Positions 7,718-16,412 are shown, counted from the stretch's first letter. The stretch: 16,938 bases of DNA from Candidatus Villigracilis saccharophilus (GCA_016709305.1 JADJNA010000006.1:1-16938), one strand, 5' to 3'. Numbers and translations are program-made. Notes: generated from the letters alone by a model not told the origin.

Positions 7718-8797
7718 CTAGTTCAAGCGGATACGGGGATCGAGGTAGGCATAGGAAACATCCACAATGAGATTTAATAAAACAAAAAACATTGCGATGA
7801 CAACCGTGAACCCTTGCACGATGCCATAATCGCGGGCCGTGATGCCGTCATAAAGGATGCGGCCGACGCCGGATAAATTGAAAACAGTTTCGGTCAGAAC
7901 CGCGCCGCCCAATAAACCGCCCAAGGACAGGCCAATCACCGTAGCAAGAGGCAGCAGGGCATTCCGAAACGCGTGTTTCAAAATCACCGAACGCCGCCCC
8001 ATGCCTTTGGCGCGCGCAGTGCGAATATAATCCTGGCCAAGCACTTCGAGCATGGCAGAGCGTGTCATACGGGCGATCAACGCCATCGGAATGGTGCTAA
8101 GGGCAAAAGCGGGAAGGATAAGATGAATAAGTGCGTCTTTAAATAATTTCCAGTCGGCGGTCAGCACGGCGTTCAGGATATTCATTCGGGCAAGAAAATC
8201 AACGATCGTAAAAGAAAAAGTGCCTTCCTTGACCTGCATCCCCCAGGTTTCAAAAAATGGAGTTGTGGTAATCCCGGCGCTCAAGCGGCCGGAAGGCGGC
8301 AATTGAAAAGGTGTATCTTTTAACGCGAGCGCAAAAACATACGCCAGCATTAGTCCAAGCCAAAACACGGGCATGGACACACCCACATTGGCCCACATCA
8401 TGGTGACCACATCCACCCAGGAGTTATGGCGGACCGCGGAGATCACACCCAAAGGAATACCGATAAAAATACTGACCAACAGCGCCGCAAAACTTAACTC
8501 AACCGTGATGGGCAAACGCTCCTTCAACAATTCAGTAATGGGTTTGGAATAGCGGAATGAAGTTCCGAAATCTCCGCGGGCAATTTCACCAACATAAACC
8601 CCAAACTGTACCGGGATGGGTTTGTCCAGCCCATGGCGATGATTGAACTCATCACAGACCACTTTGGTGGCTTTCTCTCCCAACATGGCGCGGCAGGGAT
8701 CCCCGGGGATCAAGCGTGCCAGCGCGAAGGTGGCGAATAAAATGCCAAATAGAACGGGAATGCTGAGTAAGAGTCGTCGGATGATATAAGTGGTCAT
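7718..8797 (-). CDS. Peptide ABC transporter permease, DppB/OppB type
   Basis: The partner permease subunit, 359 residues. It starts with the family's typical MTTYIIRRLLLSIPVLFGI, followed by FALARLIPGDP. The EAA loop that contacts the ATPase reads DYIRTARAKGMGRRSVILKH, then AFRNALLPLATVIGLSLG and ETVFNLSGVGRI, all characteristic of DppB/OppB. The C-terminal LDPRIRLN is also typical. A periplasmic insertion of about 70 residues (residues 155-225) makes it somewhat longer than the E. coli proteins. A stable hairpin separates it from the binding-protein gene upstream. Intact. Confidence 0.94.
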   Translation of the reverse strand: MTTYIIRRLLLSIPVLFGILFATFALARLIPGDPCRAMLGEKATKVVCDEFNHRHGLDKPIPVQFGVYVGEIARGDFGTSFRYSKPITELLKERLPITVELSFAALLVSIFIGIPLGVISAVRHNSWVDVVTMMWANVGVSMPVFWLGLMLAYVFALALKDTPFQLPPSGRLSAGITTTPFFETWGMQVKEGTFSFTIVDFLARMNILNAVLTADWKLFKDALIHLILPAFALSTIPMALIARMTRSAMLEVLGQDYIRTARAKGMGRRSVILKHAFRNALLPLATVIGLSLGGLLGGAVLTETVFNLSGVGRILYDGITARDYGIVQGFTVVIAMFFVLLNLIVDVSYAYLDPRIRLN

Positions 8798-8812
8798 ATC
8801 GGTTTAGGGAGA

Positions 8813-8842
8813 ACCCCCGCCAAGATAACTCTTGACGGGGGT
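8813..8842 (-). other. Stable intercistronic hairpin between binding protein and permease genes
   Basis: ACCCCCGCCAAGA (8813-8825) pairs with TCTTGACGGGGGT (8830-8842), 12 of 13 positions, loop TAAC. On the transcribed minus strand no T run follows, so it is not a normal terminator. Placed just after the binding-protein stop, it probably protects the upstream message from 3' decay or causes partial termination, giving more binding protein than permease. Confidence 0.7.
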
Positions 8843-8866
8843 CTAATAGGTTGTGCGGGATTGAAA

Positions 8867-10632
8867 TTACTGAGCCGGAGGAGCGTTCAGGAAGGAGCCG
8901 AAGAGGCCGCTCCAATAGGAGAACGCGCCGGTGTTGCCGGTGTGGAGCGGGTTGGCAGCATCCCATTGAATGGCAAGGGAAGTGACAACATCGTTCGCAT
9001 CAAGTGTGGAGCCGTCGTGGAAGACCACGCCCGAGCGCAGCTTGAAGGTCCACTCGGTCAGGTCAGCGCTGACTTCATAGGACTCGGCGAGGGAAGGCTC
9101 AACAGCTGTTCCGCCGGTTTCGTAAGCGAGGAGGGACTGGGTCACCTGTTCGCAGGCGCGCAGGGATTCGCCGTCGGTCTCATCTGCACAATACAGGGAG
9201 ATCGGTTCAGCATTCTGCATCCAGACGAAGGTATCGGTGCCGTTGGACATGACCGAGAACTCTTCGTTGCCAAGCGGGCTGGCAAAGGCGCCTTCAACGG
9301 AAGCCTTGAAGGCAAGAGCGGAACCACCATGAGCCACAGGGATCATCGGCACGTGAGTGCGGATGGCATTGTTGGCGGCGGTGTAGAAAGGTTCGCGTTC
9401 AGAATCGGAAGCGAGCTGAGCGCCCTGGGTCAAAGCTTCGGTGATGTCATCGAACTTATCGCCGAATTGCTGAGAAGCGCCGGCGCCGAAGTGGTAACCA
9501 AGGAAGTTGGTCTGGTCAGGATAGTCAGCGCCCCAGCCCAGCATGTGCAGGCCTTGTAACTGGCCGGCATCCGCCGCGGCGAGGAAAGCACCGGATTCCA
9601 TGACTTCGATGTTGAGGGTGATGTTCAGGTTCTCTTTCAACTGAGCCTGAAGATCCTGAGCCACAACGTTGGGATCGGGCAGGTAACCGCGGACAACGTC
9701 GCGGTAGTTCAAGACGGTTTCGAAACCATCCGGGTAACCGGCTTCGGCCAAAAGCGCCTTGGCGGCGGTGGCATCAAAAGCGTACCATTCATCGCCTACG
9801 CAGCCGTTCGGGATGGAGCAGGGGTGAAGTGAGAAGCAACTTCGGAACCAGCGGGGTAGAAGTTTTCCACGATGCGCTGGCGGTCGATGCCCATGGCAAT
9901 GGCCTGGCGGACTTTTTCGTTGGCCAAAGGATTGGCGGCATTATCGAAGCCGTCAACCTTGGGGTTGTTGTTAAAGCCGATGTACATGATGTTGAGGGCC
10001 GGGCGGTTGAAAAGAGCCAGGTTCGAATCACCTTCAACGGTGGCGAAATCATCAGGACCAACATTGTCGATACCGTCAACAGTACCGGACTGCAGTTCGA
10101 GCCAGCGTTGGGCTGACTCGGTGCTCCACTTGAAGACCAGGGGTTCAGCGCCGACATTCTCGCCCCAATAGTTGGGGTTCTTCTTAAGGACCAATTGATC
10201 GCCACGGACCCAGGAATCAACGATAGGGGGCCGGTGCCGACGGGTTTCTCAAGCAAGTCACCATTGCCGCCAGAGGCTTCGAGATATTCAGAAGGCTGAA
10301 TGGCGAAGGATGTGAAGGCGATCTTGGATGGGAAAGCGGGGTCAGGCACACAGAGTGTGATCTTGACGGTCAATTCGTCCACCGCTTCGATGGACTTGAA
10401 TTCGCCGCCGTATTCACAATCGGTCGCGGAATAGCTGGTGTCGGTGACAACAGCCTGATTGGCAACCGGCGCTTCCAGTAGCCGCAGGCGCTTCGGTGGC
10501 TGCGGGTGCTTCGGTAGCAGCAGGGGCTTCAGTGGCTGCGGGCGCTTCAGTGGCTGCACCGCCGCCGCAGGCCGCAAGCAAAATGCCTGCCAGCACTACC
10601 AGCGAAAGTAGAACAGATATATTTTTTTTCAC
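8867..10632 (-). CDS. Peptide-binding lipoprotein (SBP_bac_5) with circularly permuted domain order (frameshifted)
   Basis: Solute receptor of the ABC operon, about 588 residues. GTG at 10632 follows AGGAGG; the lipoprotein signal ends in LLAAC, so it would be lipid-anchored outside the membrane. A PAATEA repeat linker follows. From about residue 79 it reads EAVDELTVKITL, KPVGTGP, KKNPNYWG, EKVRQAIAMGIDRQRIVENF, FDATAAKALLAEAGYPDGFE, LGWGADYPDQTNF and VEGAFASPLGNEEF, which in DppA is the run from about mature residue 125 to the C-terminus. It then continues without a break (about residue 467) into FVWMQNAEPISLYC, SLLAYETGGTAVEPSLAESYEVS, WTFKLRSGVVFHDGS and LDANDVV, which in DppA is the N-terminal part. 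Single-base shifts lie near 10476 (in the repeat), 10230 and 9822 (C run). The whole second half including the junction is one open frame. Confidence 0.85.
10468..10558 (-). repeat. 18-base tandem repeat encoding the lipoprotein linker
   Basis: Five adjacent copies of a unit like GGCGCTTCAGTGGCTGCG (plus-strand reading): 10468-10486, 10487-10504, 10505-10522, 10523-10540 and 10541-10558. Each encodes AATEAP on the minus strand. The first-listed copy is 19 bases because of one extra base, and this breaks the reading frame. Confidence 0.85.
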
Positions 10633-10716
10633 GTTTCTCCTCCTTAGAGAAAAAGTGTAATGATGGAGGTAAGGGGAATTAACAGGTAGCTCTCCTCTGC
10701 CTCCCGACAAGTCAAG

Positions 10717-10722
10717 ATTATA
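10717..10722 (-). promoter_or_regulatory. TATAAT -10 box of the peptide ABC operon
   Basis: A perfect TATAAT on the minus strand lies 85 bases upstream of the GTG start of the binding protein, giving a leader of about 78 bases. No clear -35 is found at 16-18 bases. It is the best promoter candidate in the 10633-10955 gap. Confidence 0.45.
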
Positions 10723-10954
10723 CAGCAAAATTATTCGACTGATAGAAAGTGGAATCCAGACTCCATGGCTTTTCCATGACCAGGAAGACTTATTGCGAAT
10801 TACTCGAAAAGACAAAAGGCCCGAAGTGCTCTCTCAAAATTCGCGTTCCAAACAAGTTTAAAAAATGGGATTATCAGGCGATCTTGAAATACCCTTGTGG
10901 ACGCTGACATAGCCAGTCGATATCTGTTTGCCCGTTGCCCCCATTCCCTTTCTC
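10723..10954. other. Intergenic stretch without recognisable genes
   Basis: Open frames here are only upstream extensions of the binding-protein frame with no family resemblance. I see no RNA gene or repeat. It presumably holds upstream promoter elements of the ABC operon. Confidence 0.5.
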
Positions 10955-10955
10955 A

Positions 10956-10985
10956 AAAACACGGAGACCTCAGCCTCCGTGTTTT
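10956..10985 (-). terminator. Rho-independent terminator of the YkvA-like gene
   Basis: AAAACACGGAG (10956-10966) pairs with CTCCGTGTTTT (10975-10985), loop of eight bases. Read on the minus strand the stem ends in a T run, just five bases beyond the stop of the DUF1232 gene. Confidence 0.85.
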
Positions 10986-10989
10986 GTTT

Positions 10990-11373
10990 CTATCCCTGCC
11001 CTACCTTCCAATCCTTATATTTATGCAGATCCTGCTCGAAAAGGATAAGGCATGCTCCCATCACCGCGACATCATCCAGTTGACCAATTAGCGGGAGCAC
11101 ATCCGGCACCATGTCGAATGGATTAAGCACATAGATCAGTGTGAAGACGCTCGAGGCGATCACACCGTAGGGAATCTGACGATACGTCCCAGCCCAGTAA
11201 TCCTTGACGATCGCGATCAACAACTTGCCGTCTTCGATAAAGCGCGCCAGCGGACCTTTGGCGCTGAACTTCCTTTGTATCTCTTCTGACCTGATGATCA
11301 CTTTTTCGACGTCTTTTTGTGTAACGTTTTGCGCCCCATCTTTGATGAACTCTTCACTCGGTTTTTTCAACAT
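10990..11373 (-). CDS. YkvA-like DUF1232 membrane protein
   Basis: A 127-residue protein with the DUF1232 signature near residues 80-105: YVLNPFDMVPD followed by VLPLIGQLDDVAVMGACL. This is a short hydrophobic hairpin with a conserved P-x-D-x-(I/V)-P-D. The N-terminal 60 residues are charged and helical (EKVIIRSEEIQRKF). It is probably membrane associated; the family's molecular role is unknown. ATG 11373 is preceded by AGGAG on the minus strand. It is a single-gene unit with its own terminator and is intact. Confidence 0.85.
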   Translation of the reverse strand: MLKKPSEEFIKDGAQNVTQKDVEKVIIRSEEIQRKFSAKGPLARFIEDGKLLIAIVKDYWAGTYRQIPYGVIASSVFTLIYVLNPFDMVPDVLPLIGQLDDVAVMGACLILFEQDLHKYKDWKVGQG

Positions 11374-11555
11374 TGGGTCTTACTCCTTTTCACTCTGCGG
11401 ACACTATGAGAGTGATGTAGTTTGATTGTATCAAAAACAGAAGACAATTCCCTCCGCCTTCGATTTGAGTTCGTCTTTTGGCGAACAGTTTCTTTTCACA
11501 GAATCTGGAACTTTTTCTGTCTATCTTCGTCAGTGCTTGAAATGGAGATGAGAAA

Positions 11556-12682
11556 ATGAAAAAGACTTTAGCCCTATCCCTTGTTATGTTCATTTTTGCT
11601 GTCAGCGCCTGCGCTCCTCAACTTACAGCGACCCCGCTTCCAGTTATGACCGAAGCGCCGCAGATCTCCGTGACCGAAGCGCCTGCAGAAAAACCCTATG
11701 CCAACAGCGGATTCGGATTCGGTTTTCAGTTCACATCCAGTTGGTTCGGCCCCGAGGAATATATCTCCGACCAAACCCTGCGGATTGAAGTGGGCACGGA
11801 CAAGGTTTATCCTTATGGGACAGACCCTGCCGAGCGAGTCTATGATCTAAGAATTCCTATACTGTTGTGATCCAGTATTCGAAGAACGATCAGAATCAGG
11901 TTTGGAAGGATACGTACCAGACGCTGGTCAACTTGAAGGATGGTGAGTCGGTTTCGGATGCGAGGAGTTTGACCATCCGCGTTCGGCAACTCAGCCTGGG
12001 TGGGTTTGATGGGATCGAGTACATCTCCACCCTTTCAGAGACAGCGCAGATCGAGGCCGTTTATGCGCGGCAGGTTATCTTGATCAATGCGCAGTCCAAT
12101 GACGTGATCACTGTGATGGGACAGCCGATCAATGTTGAGATCAATGACGGTGCGAACTGGCATGAAGTTTACAAGGCCATTGATGAAGCGAACCTGAGTG
12201 TCTTTCGTGAGATGGTTGAGTCGATCACGGTCAACTCAATAGGCGTGCTTGAGTTGGATAAGATCATTGATGCCGCCTTGCGCGGGGACAAGGATGGCTT
12301 GAAATCCTTGATGAAATTTAATCAAGTCAAATGCACGGTTGCCGAAGGACTTGGCGGGCCGCCCAAATGTCTGGCGGGTGAGCAGGACGGGACTGTTGTG
12401 GAGGCACTGCCCATCCTTGATTCGGAAGGCCATTTTTTGCGCAAGGCTGATCTGGAAAGTTGGAGTGGTTTGGATGTGTCTGCGTTGTTCGCCGTGTATG
12501 AAGTTTCAGAATCGGCGTATTCAGATGAGAACTATCCCGCGGGACAATACGCGATCGTATTTGTTGGAGCGGATCAGGTCACAAGCTGGACCTTGCAGGT
12601 GGATCAGGGAACCATCATCCGCATGGATCATGGCTTTGAATTTCCTCCATCCATCCCTGACGGGAATGTCCTCCATTTTTGA
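11556..12682 (+). CDS. Lipoprotein of unknown function (one frameshift)
   Basis: About 375 residues after joining two frames near 11848. MKKTLALSLVMFIFAVSAC is a lipoprotein signal with VSAC lipobox, followed by a short Thr/Pro/Ala linker (LTATPLPVMTEAP). The next block (SGFGFGFQFTSSWFGPEEY and, across the shift, NSYTVVIQYSKNDQ) resembles the beta-rich, PsbP-like domain often found in Chloroflexota and Firmicutes lipoproteins. That assignment is by impression only. A second half (from KIIDAALRGDKDGLKSLM, about residue 230) has an ankyrin-like or DUF-type helical start and then a beta-rich end with four Cys-free strands. GGAG precedes ATG 11556. No operon partner is visible: the next gene converges on it. 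Function unknown. Confidence 0.7.
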
Positions 12683-12769
12683 TTGAGCCGAGGTAATTCC
12701 CTCGTGGCGGGGCTGAAGGGCTGTCTGTTGACCAAATCTCCCGTGACATTTATTGAGTGGATAACAATA

Positions 12770-12793
12770 AGCGTGGGTCAGGAGACCCACGCT
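12770..12793. terminator. Perfect hairpin between converging genes
   Basis: AGCGTGGGTC (12770-12779) pairs perfectly with GACCCACGCT (12784-12793), loop AGGA. It lies between the ends of the lipoprotein (+) and oxidoreductase (-) genes. T runs are absent on both sides, so termination would be weak or rely on other factors; it may simply protect 3' ends. Confidence 0.5.
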
Positions 12794-12830
12794 CAACGCT
12801 ATGTTTAACGCTGGAAATTAAGCCGCCTGA

Positions 12831-14488
12831 TTAAACTTCCTTCTCCTCACCCTCCCGGGCCGCTTCTCCTCTTTCCATCTTCCTCCTCAAACTCTCAGGC
12901 CACGCGGACACATCCTCCGACGGCAAGAACGTCAGGCTCGCACCGCTCTGAGTCAAAATATCACGTGTGCGGCAATTAAGCACCGCCTTGGCTGCGTTGA
13001 TGCCCGATTGGGTCACGCCTGCCACGCCGTGACTGAGCGTGCTCGCCGCTCAGATACAAGCCTTCGAACTCGGTGCGCGGCGAGAAGGCCCACGGCCCCA
13101 CCTGTTGCGGCGATTTCTCGATGCCGTATAAATTTCCACGCGTGGCGTTGAGATAATGTTCATTTGTCAGCGGCGTGCCGAGGCTGTAAAACACAATGTG
13201 CTTGCTCAAGCCAGGCACGTGCTTCTCCAGTCCGCGCACCATGCGCCACGCCAGGTCTTCCTTCATCGCGTCATAGTCCGCGGGGCGCGAACCGTATTTC
13301 GTCTTTGCCCATTGCTCGAACGCCTCATAGCCCACGAATGCGAACGACTCGCAGGTGTGATGTCCCGCGCCGTGCGCAGGCATCTTCGACGGGTCTTTCA
13401 ATGTGGTTGCAGTCAGGAACATGCCAGGTGGAGGTCTCCGTCGCAGCAGCGCATCCGTCAGTCCGTCCGAATAAATTTTGTCCACATCGACGTGGTCATA
13501 AAACCAGTAATTGCCAGAGTCGAGTCCAGCTGCGCGCAGATCCATGTCCGTGGCGAAGAACAGGCTCAGGCACGAAGTCGAATATCGGACAGAATCAACT
13601 TTCCGTTTGAGTCGAGGCGAGAGCTTTTCCTTCCCAATTAATTGACCGAACGTAATTTCAGGATCAGCATTGGAAATTACAACACTCGAGCGGATCTCCT
13701 CGCCACTGTCCAATTCCACGCCGATAACTTTTTTGCCTTCGACGAGAATGCGCTTCACCCTACACTGGAGCCTGATCTCGCCCTCAGACTTTTCAGAGCC
13801 CGAACAAAGCTCTTGGCAGTGCGAACGCTCCGCCCAGCGGATAATATCCGCCGTTGAAATAATGATGCGTGATGCCCGCATGGACGAAAGCTGAAACCTT
13901 CGACGGCGGCAGTCCGTGGTCACCCGCCTGCGCCGCCAACACACCGCGCAAAACGGGATCGCTGACATGTGCGTTGATTAAGTCCGCGCCAGTGGCACGC
14001 ATCCATTTGAGAATAGACGGCGCACTCGCCGCCGCTTTCAATGGATCGCTCAACTTGCCAATATTCGAAAGTGACTCCATCATGTTGGTCAGATCGGCAA
14101 AGTAAGAATCAATTCCCTTTGCCTGATGTGGGAAGTGACTCTTCAGCCGCTCAATTAAATTTTCTTTGCCTTTGGGAAAATCCACACGCTTATCACCGAT
14201 GATGATGTGATCGTATCCATCAGGATTAAGTTCGCAGAAGGTCAGGTCTTGCGACACGCCAAGACCATCGTAAATCCTACGCAGTCCGCTGCCCTCTTCC
14301 AACGACCCGATGTAATGTACCCCAGGGCTAAAGCGATAGCCTTCGAGTGTAAACGAATGAGTCCACCCGCCGGGCCTGTCGTGCTGTTCAAGCACGATCA
14401 CTTTTTTGCCAGCCTGTACGAGTGCCACCGCGGCGGCCAACCCGCCCGCGCCTGAACCGATGACGATCGCGTCGTAGGATGTGGTCAT
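12831..14488 (-). CDS. Phytoene desaturase/RetSat-like FAD-dependent oxidoreductase (frameshifted)
   Basis: About 550 residues after joining three frames (shifts near 13800 and 13035). The N-terminus has the FAD dinucleotide-binding fold: YDAIVIGSGAGGLAAAVAL (GxGxxG), a Glu-ending strand KVIVLEQ, and DRPGGWTHSF. Then come GYRFSPGVHYIG and YYPLGGAFALPRAL, typical of the carotenoid isomerase/retinol saturase branch of the phytoene-desaturase superfamily. A second FAD-contact region reads KVIGVELDSGEEIRSSVVISNADP. The C-terminal FAD motif is split by a shift: GLYLSG, then HGVAGVTQSGINAAKAVL in the next frame. A hydrophilic tail of about 50 residues follows. It should isomerise, desaturate or reduce a polyene or isoprenoid lipid; the substrate is not predictable. 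ATG 14488 has AAGGAG upstream. No carotenoid genes are adjacent. Confidence 0.85.
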
Positions 14489-14577
14489 TGTGTGCTCCTT
14501 GATTTATTAGATGTGATGAATGCGGTCACAAACTGCGCCTCATCCAAAATAGCTTGTGTATACCCTGATGGGAGACT

Positions 14578-15594
14578 TTAATCCGCCAGCATCTTCTCGT
14601 ACACCATAAATTCCCTCAACACCTCAGGCACGATCCACGCGTATTCATCGCGCAGGGAACCATCCAGCCTTGAAATGGTCTGATGCCAAGCCAGCGTTTT
14701 AGCGATGGATGCCACAGGTTTGGAGAGTTGATAAGCTTTTAACAGTTCATCCTTTGACGCAAAGGTTTCCCATTTTTCAAGGTAGCGCCGTAGAAGGTCG
14801 GTCATGCCTGAGGTGGGCAGGGCGTAATCATCGAGGTTGAGCGCGATCTCCATGCTCACAAAAAATGTGCGCAGTGACACGAAGGGATGGGTCAGGCTGG
14901 CGTCGCCCCAATCGAAGAAGGTCATGCGTCCATTCTTAAGCAGGATATTGCCATCGTGGAAGTCTCCGTGGTTGAGCGATGCGGGAATTCCAAAGGCGGA
15001 AAGATCGGCGCAGATCTGCTTGAAGCGCGAAGTCAGGTCTCGTAATTGCTGGAACTCAGCGGAGGTCAAACCCTTCTCTTGATCGATCATCAGACTGTCT
15101 TCATCGGCAAGCAGTTCTTTATATAGTAGGGGGAGAGTCACAAGACGGTGATCAGGGATTCCCAATGCCAACATCTCGGAAGCATGCCCTGCCAGCCCGA
15201 TTTGTAATTCAGCATATTTCGTGATGACAGGTTCCCAGGGCTTGATATCCTGCGCTGGGCGGATGGATGCGCGCAATTGTTCACCGCCGTCGCGCATCAG
15301 CATCCAGCCGCGGGTTGTGTCCACTGCGATGAGCTCGGGCATGCAATCGGGGAACCAGCCTGCCAGTTTTTCTGTCAGCGCGGATTCATAAACGGTCTCT
15401 ACCGCTGTGGCTTTATAGAAGATCGTGCCTTCATTTGTCGGGATGCGCATAACCGTTGACCACGGGTACATATGCGGTTGTTCGATCTCGCCGGTAATCT
15501 GAATCGATTGGCGTTCTGCTTGAGTATGAATCCATTCATGCGCTTGTTTTTGCCAATTGGGATGTTCCCATTTCAGTTTTGGTTTGCCTGTCAA
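14578..15594 (-). CDS. APH/choline-kinase-fold phosphotransferase
   Basis: A 338-residue cytoplasmic kinase of the aminoglycoside phosphotransferase superfamily. The catalytic loop is LNHGDFHDGNILL, with the base Asp211 and Asn216. The metal-binding Asp228 lies in FFDWGDASLTHP. The ATP-binding lobe has the FYKATAVETVYESAL strand with a Lys at 61 as the likely ATP contact. The start is TTG at 15594: a stop codon lies three codons upstream, the first ATG inside is at residue 42, and GAGG precedes the TTG closely. Superfamily members phosphorylate small molecules such as antibiotics, choline, sugars or amino acids; nothing here identifies the substrate, so an antibiotic-resistance label is not justified. 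It is intact and sits in a minus-strand run with mgsA 44 bases upstream. Confidence 0.85.
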   Translation of the reverse strand: MTGKPKLKWEHPNWQKQAHEWIHTQAERQSIQITGEIEQPHMYPWSTVMRIPTNEGTIFYKATAVETVYESALTEKLAGWFPDCMPELIAVDTTRGWMLMRDGGEQLRASIRPAQDIKPWEPVITKYAELQIGLAGHASEMLALGIPDHRLVTLPLLYKELLADEDSLMIDQEKGLTSAEFQQLRDLTSRFKQICADLSAFGIPASLNHGDFHDGNILLKNGRMTFFDWGDASLTHPFVSLRTFFVSMEIALNLDDYALPTSGMTDLLRRYLEKWETFASKDELLKAYQLSKPVASIAKTLAWHQTISRLDGSLRDEYAWIVPEVLREFMVYEKMLAD

Positions 15595-15638
15595 TAGCCT
15601 CTATTGAAAAGTGGAAGTTTGAAAAACTTCCGACTTCT

Positions 15639-16011
15639 TTATCCAGTCTTATCTCCCAGATCAATTTTCCGCGCAACATAATTCTCGTAATCAGGCCCAA
15701 TCGGTCATATTCCATCCATGAGCGGAGAGGGAGATCATAAAGTCCGCCGAGGCGCGATTATTGGCGATGGGGATATTCCACACGACCGCCATACGCAGGA
15801 GTGCCTTTACATCCGGGTCATGCGGTTGAGGTTCGAGCGGATCCCAGAAGAAGATCAAAAAATCAATTTTATTCTCGACGATCTTGGCGCCGATCTGCTG
15901 ATCACCGCCGAGCGGCGTGCGCCAGCAGATCGCGATTAATTCCGCCCATTCGATCCAGGTCGCGTTTTTATTCTCGTGCGCGACCGGGGCGATCTTCTTA
16001 TCGTGTTCCAT
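15639..16011 (-). CDS. mgsA: Methylglyoxal synthase with internal deletion and a late frameshift
   Basis: The family converts dihydroxyacetone phosphate to methylglyoxal in a bypass of lower glycolysis. Recognised from KKIAPVAHENK (the usual VAHD site, with Glu in place of Asp), PLGGDQQIGAKI, FLIFFWDPLEPQPHDPDVKALLRMAVVWNIP and NRASADFMIS. This is near-identical to the family core and includes the catalytic Asp of GDQQ and the His of PHDPD. Between WIEWAE and PLGGDQQ about 27 residues are missing compared with E. coli MgsA, including the TGTTG phosphate-binding loop. A shift near 15715 follows; another frame then reads PDYENYVARKIDLGDKTG and stops at 15639, matching the usual PDYxxY end. ATG 16011 fits the family N-terminus and lies ten bases after the upstream stop. 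Activity is doubtful as sequenced. Confidence 0.8.
15891..15932. repeat. Inverted repeat at the mgsA deletion point
   Basis: CGATCTGCTG (15891-15900) and CAGCAGATCG (15923-15932) are perfect inverted copies 22 bases apart. They lie within the methylglyoxal synthase gene beside the place where about 80 bases are missing. A hairpin here could have promoted loss in nature or in sequencing. Confidence 0.6.
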
Positions 16012-16021
16012 GGGAATCTTC

Positions 16022-16356
16022 TTATGAGACATGCCACAATAACACCCCCAATAACAATGTACTAACCAACATGCCCAAATCAGTACAAGCGGGAGGCTGA
16101 GAGAGATCGCGGCGAAAATGATCGGGCGGGTGACCTCTTTTTACCGCGGGGTTACCAAGTTTGTTGAGCGTTTCCCCGCCGAGGATCGTAGTACGTGAGT
16201 CCGAAAGATCCCACAAGGTTGATGATGATCGTGTTGGTGGAGGATAACATACTCACTTTGTTTGAGTGTTCCCAGTATATAGCCAGGCGATCAGATCATG
16301 GCTGCGCCGGTGGAGAGCACCAGAATGAAGAAACCCGAGAGCAGTCTGCCAACCAT
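16022..16356 (-). CDS. Small multi-pass membrane protein, unknown (frameshifted)
   Basis: No intact frame, but hydrophobic segments in successive frames suggest one protein of about 110 residues. ATG 16356 has AAGGAA upstream and starts MVGRLLSGFFILVLSTGAAM, continued in another frame by LIAWLYTGNTQTK. Later pieces are TNTIIINLVGSFGLTYYD, then EVTRPIIFAAISLSLPLVLI, and the end TLLLGVLLWHVS with a stop at 16022. That gives three or four membrane helices. It ends ten bases before mgsA, so the two are likely co-transcribed. I do not recognise a family. At least three indels would be needed to restore it, so extents inside are uncertain. Confidence 0.45.
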
Positions 16357-16412
16357 TTATTTTCCTTTTTGCTGGGTCTGCTAGCTAGTTTGCATTTATC
16401 TAGCCCTTTTAT

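Noticed and set aside
8867..9751. A separate gene for the second half of the binding protein
   Set aside because: It begins in the middle of the AKALLAEAG helix with no ribosome binding site, and a one-base repair in a C run near 9822 joins it to the upstream frame.
12831..14488. Carotenoid biosynthesis cluster
   Set aside because: Only one phytoene-desaturase-like enzyme is present and no synthase or cyclase lies nearby.
14578..15594. Antibiotic-resistance kinase
   Set aside because: The APH fold is clear, but the superfamily is broad and no feature points to an aminoglycoside or macrolide substrate.
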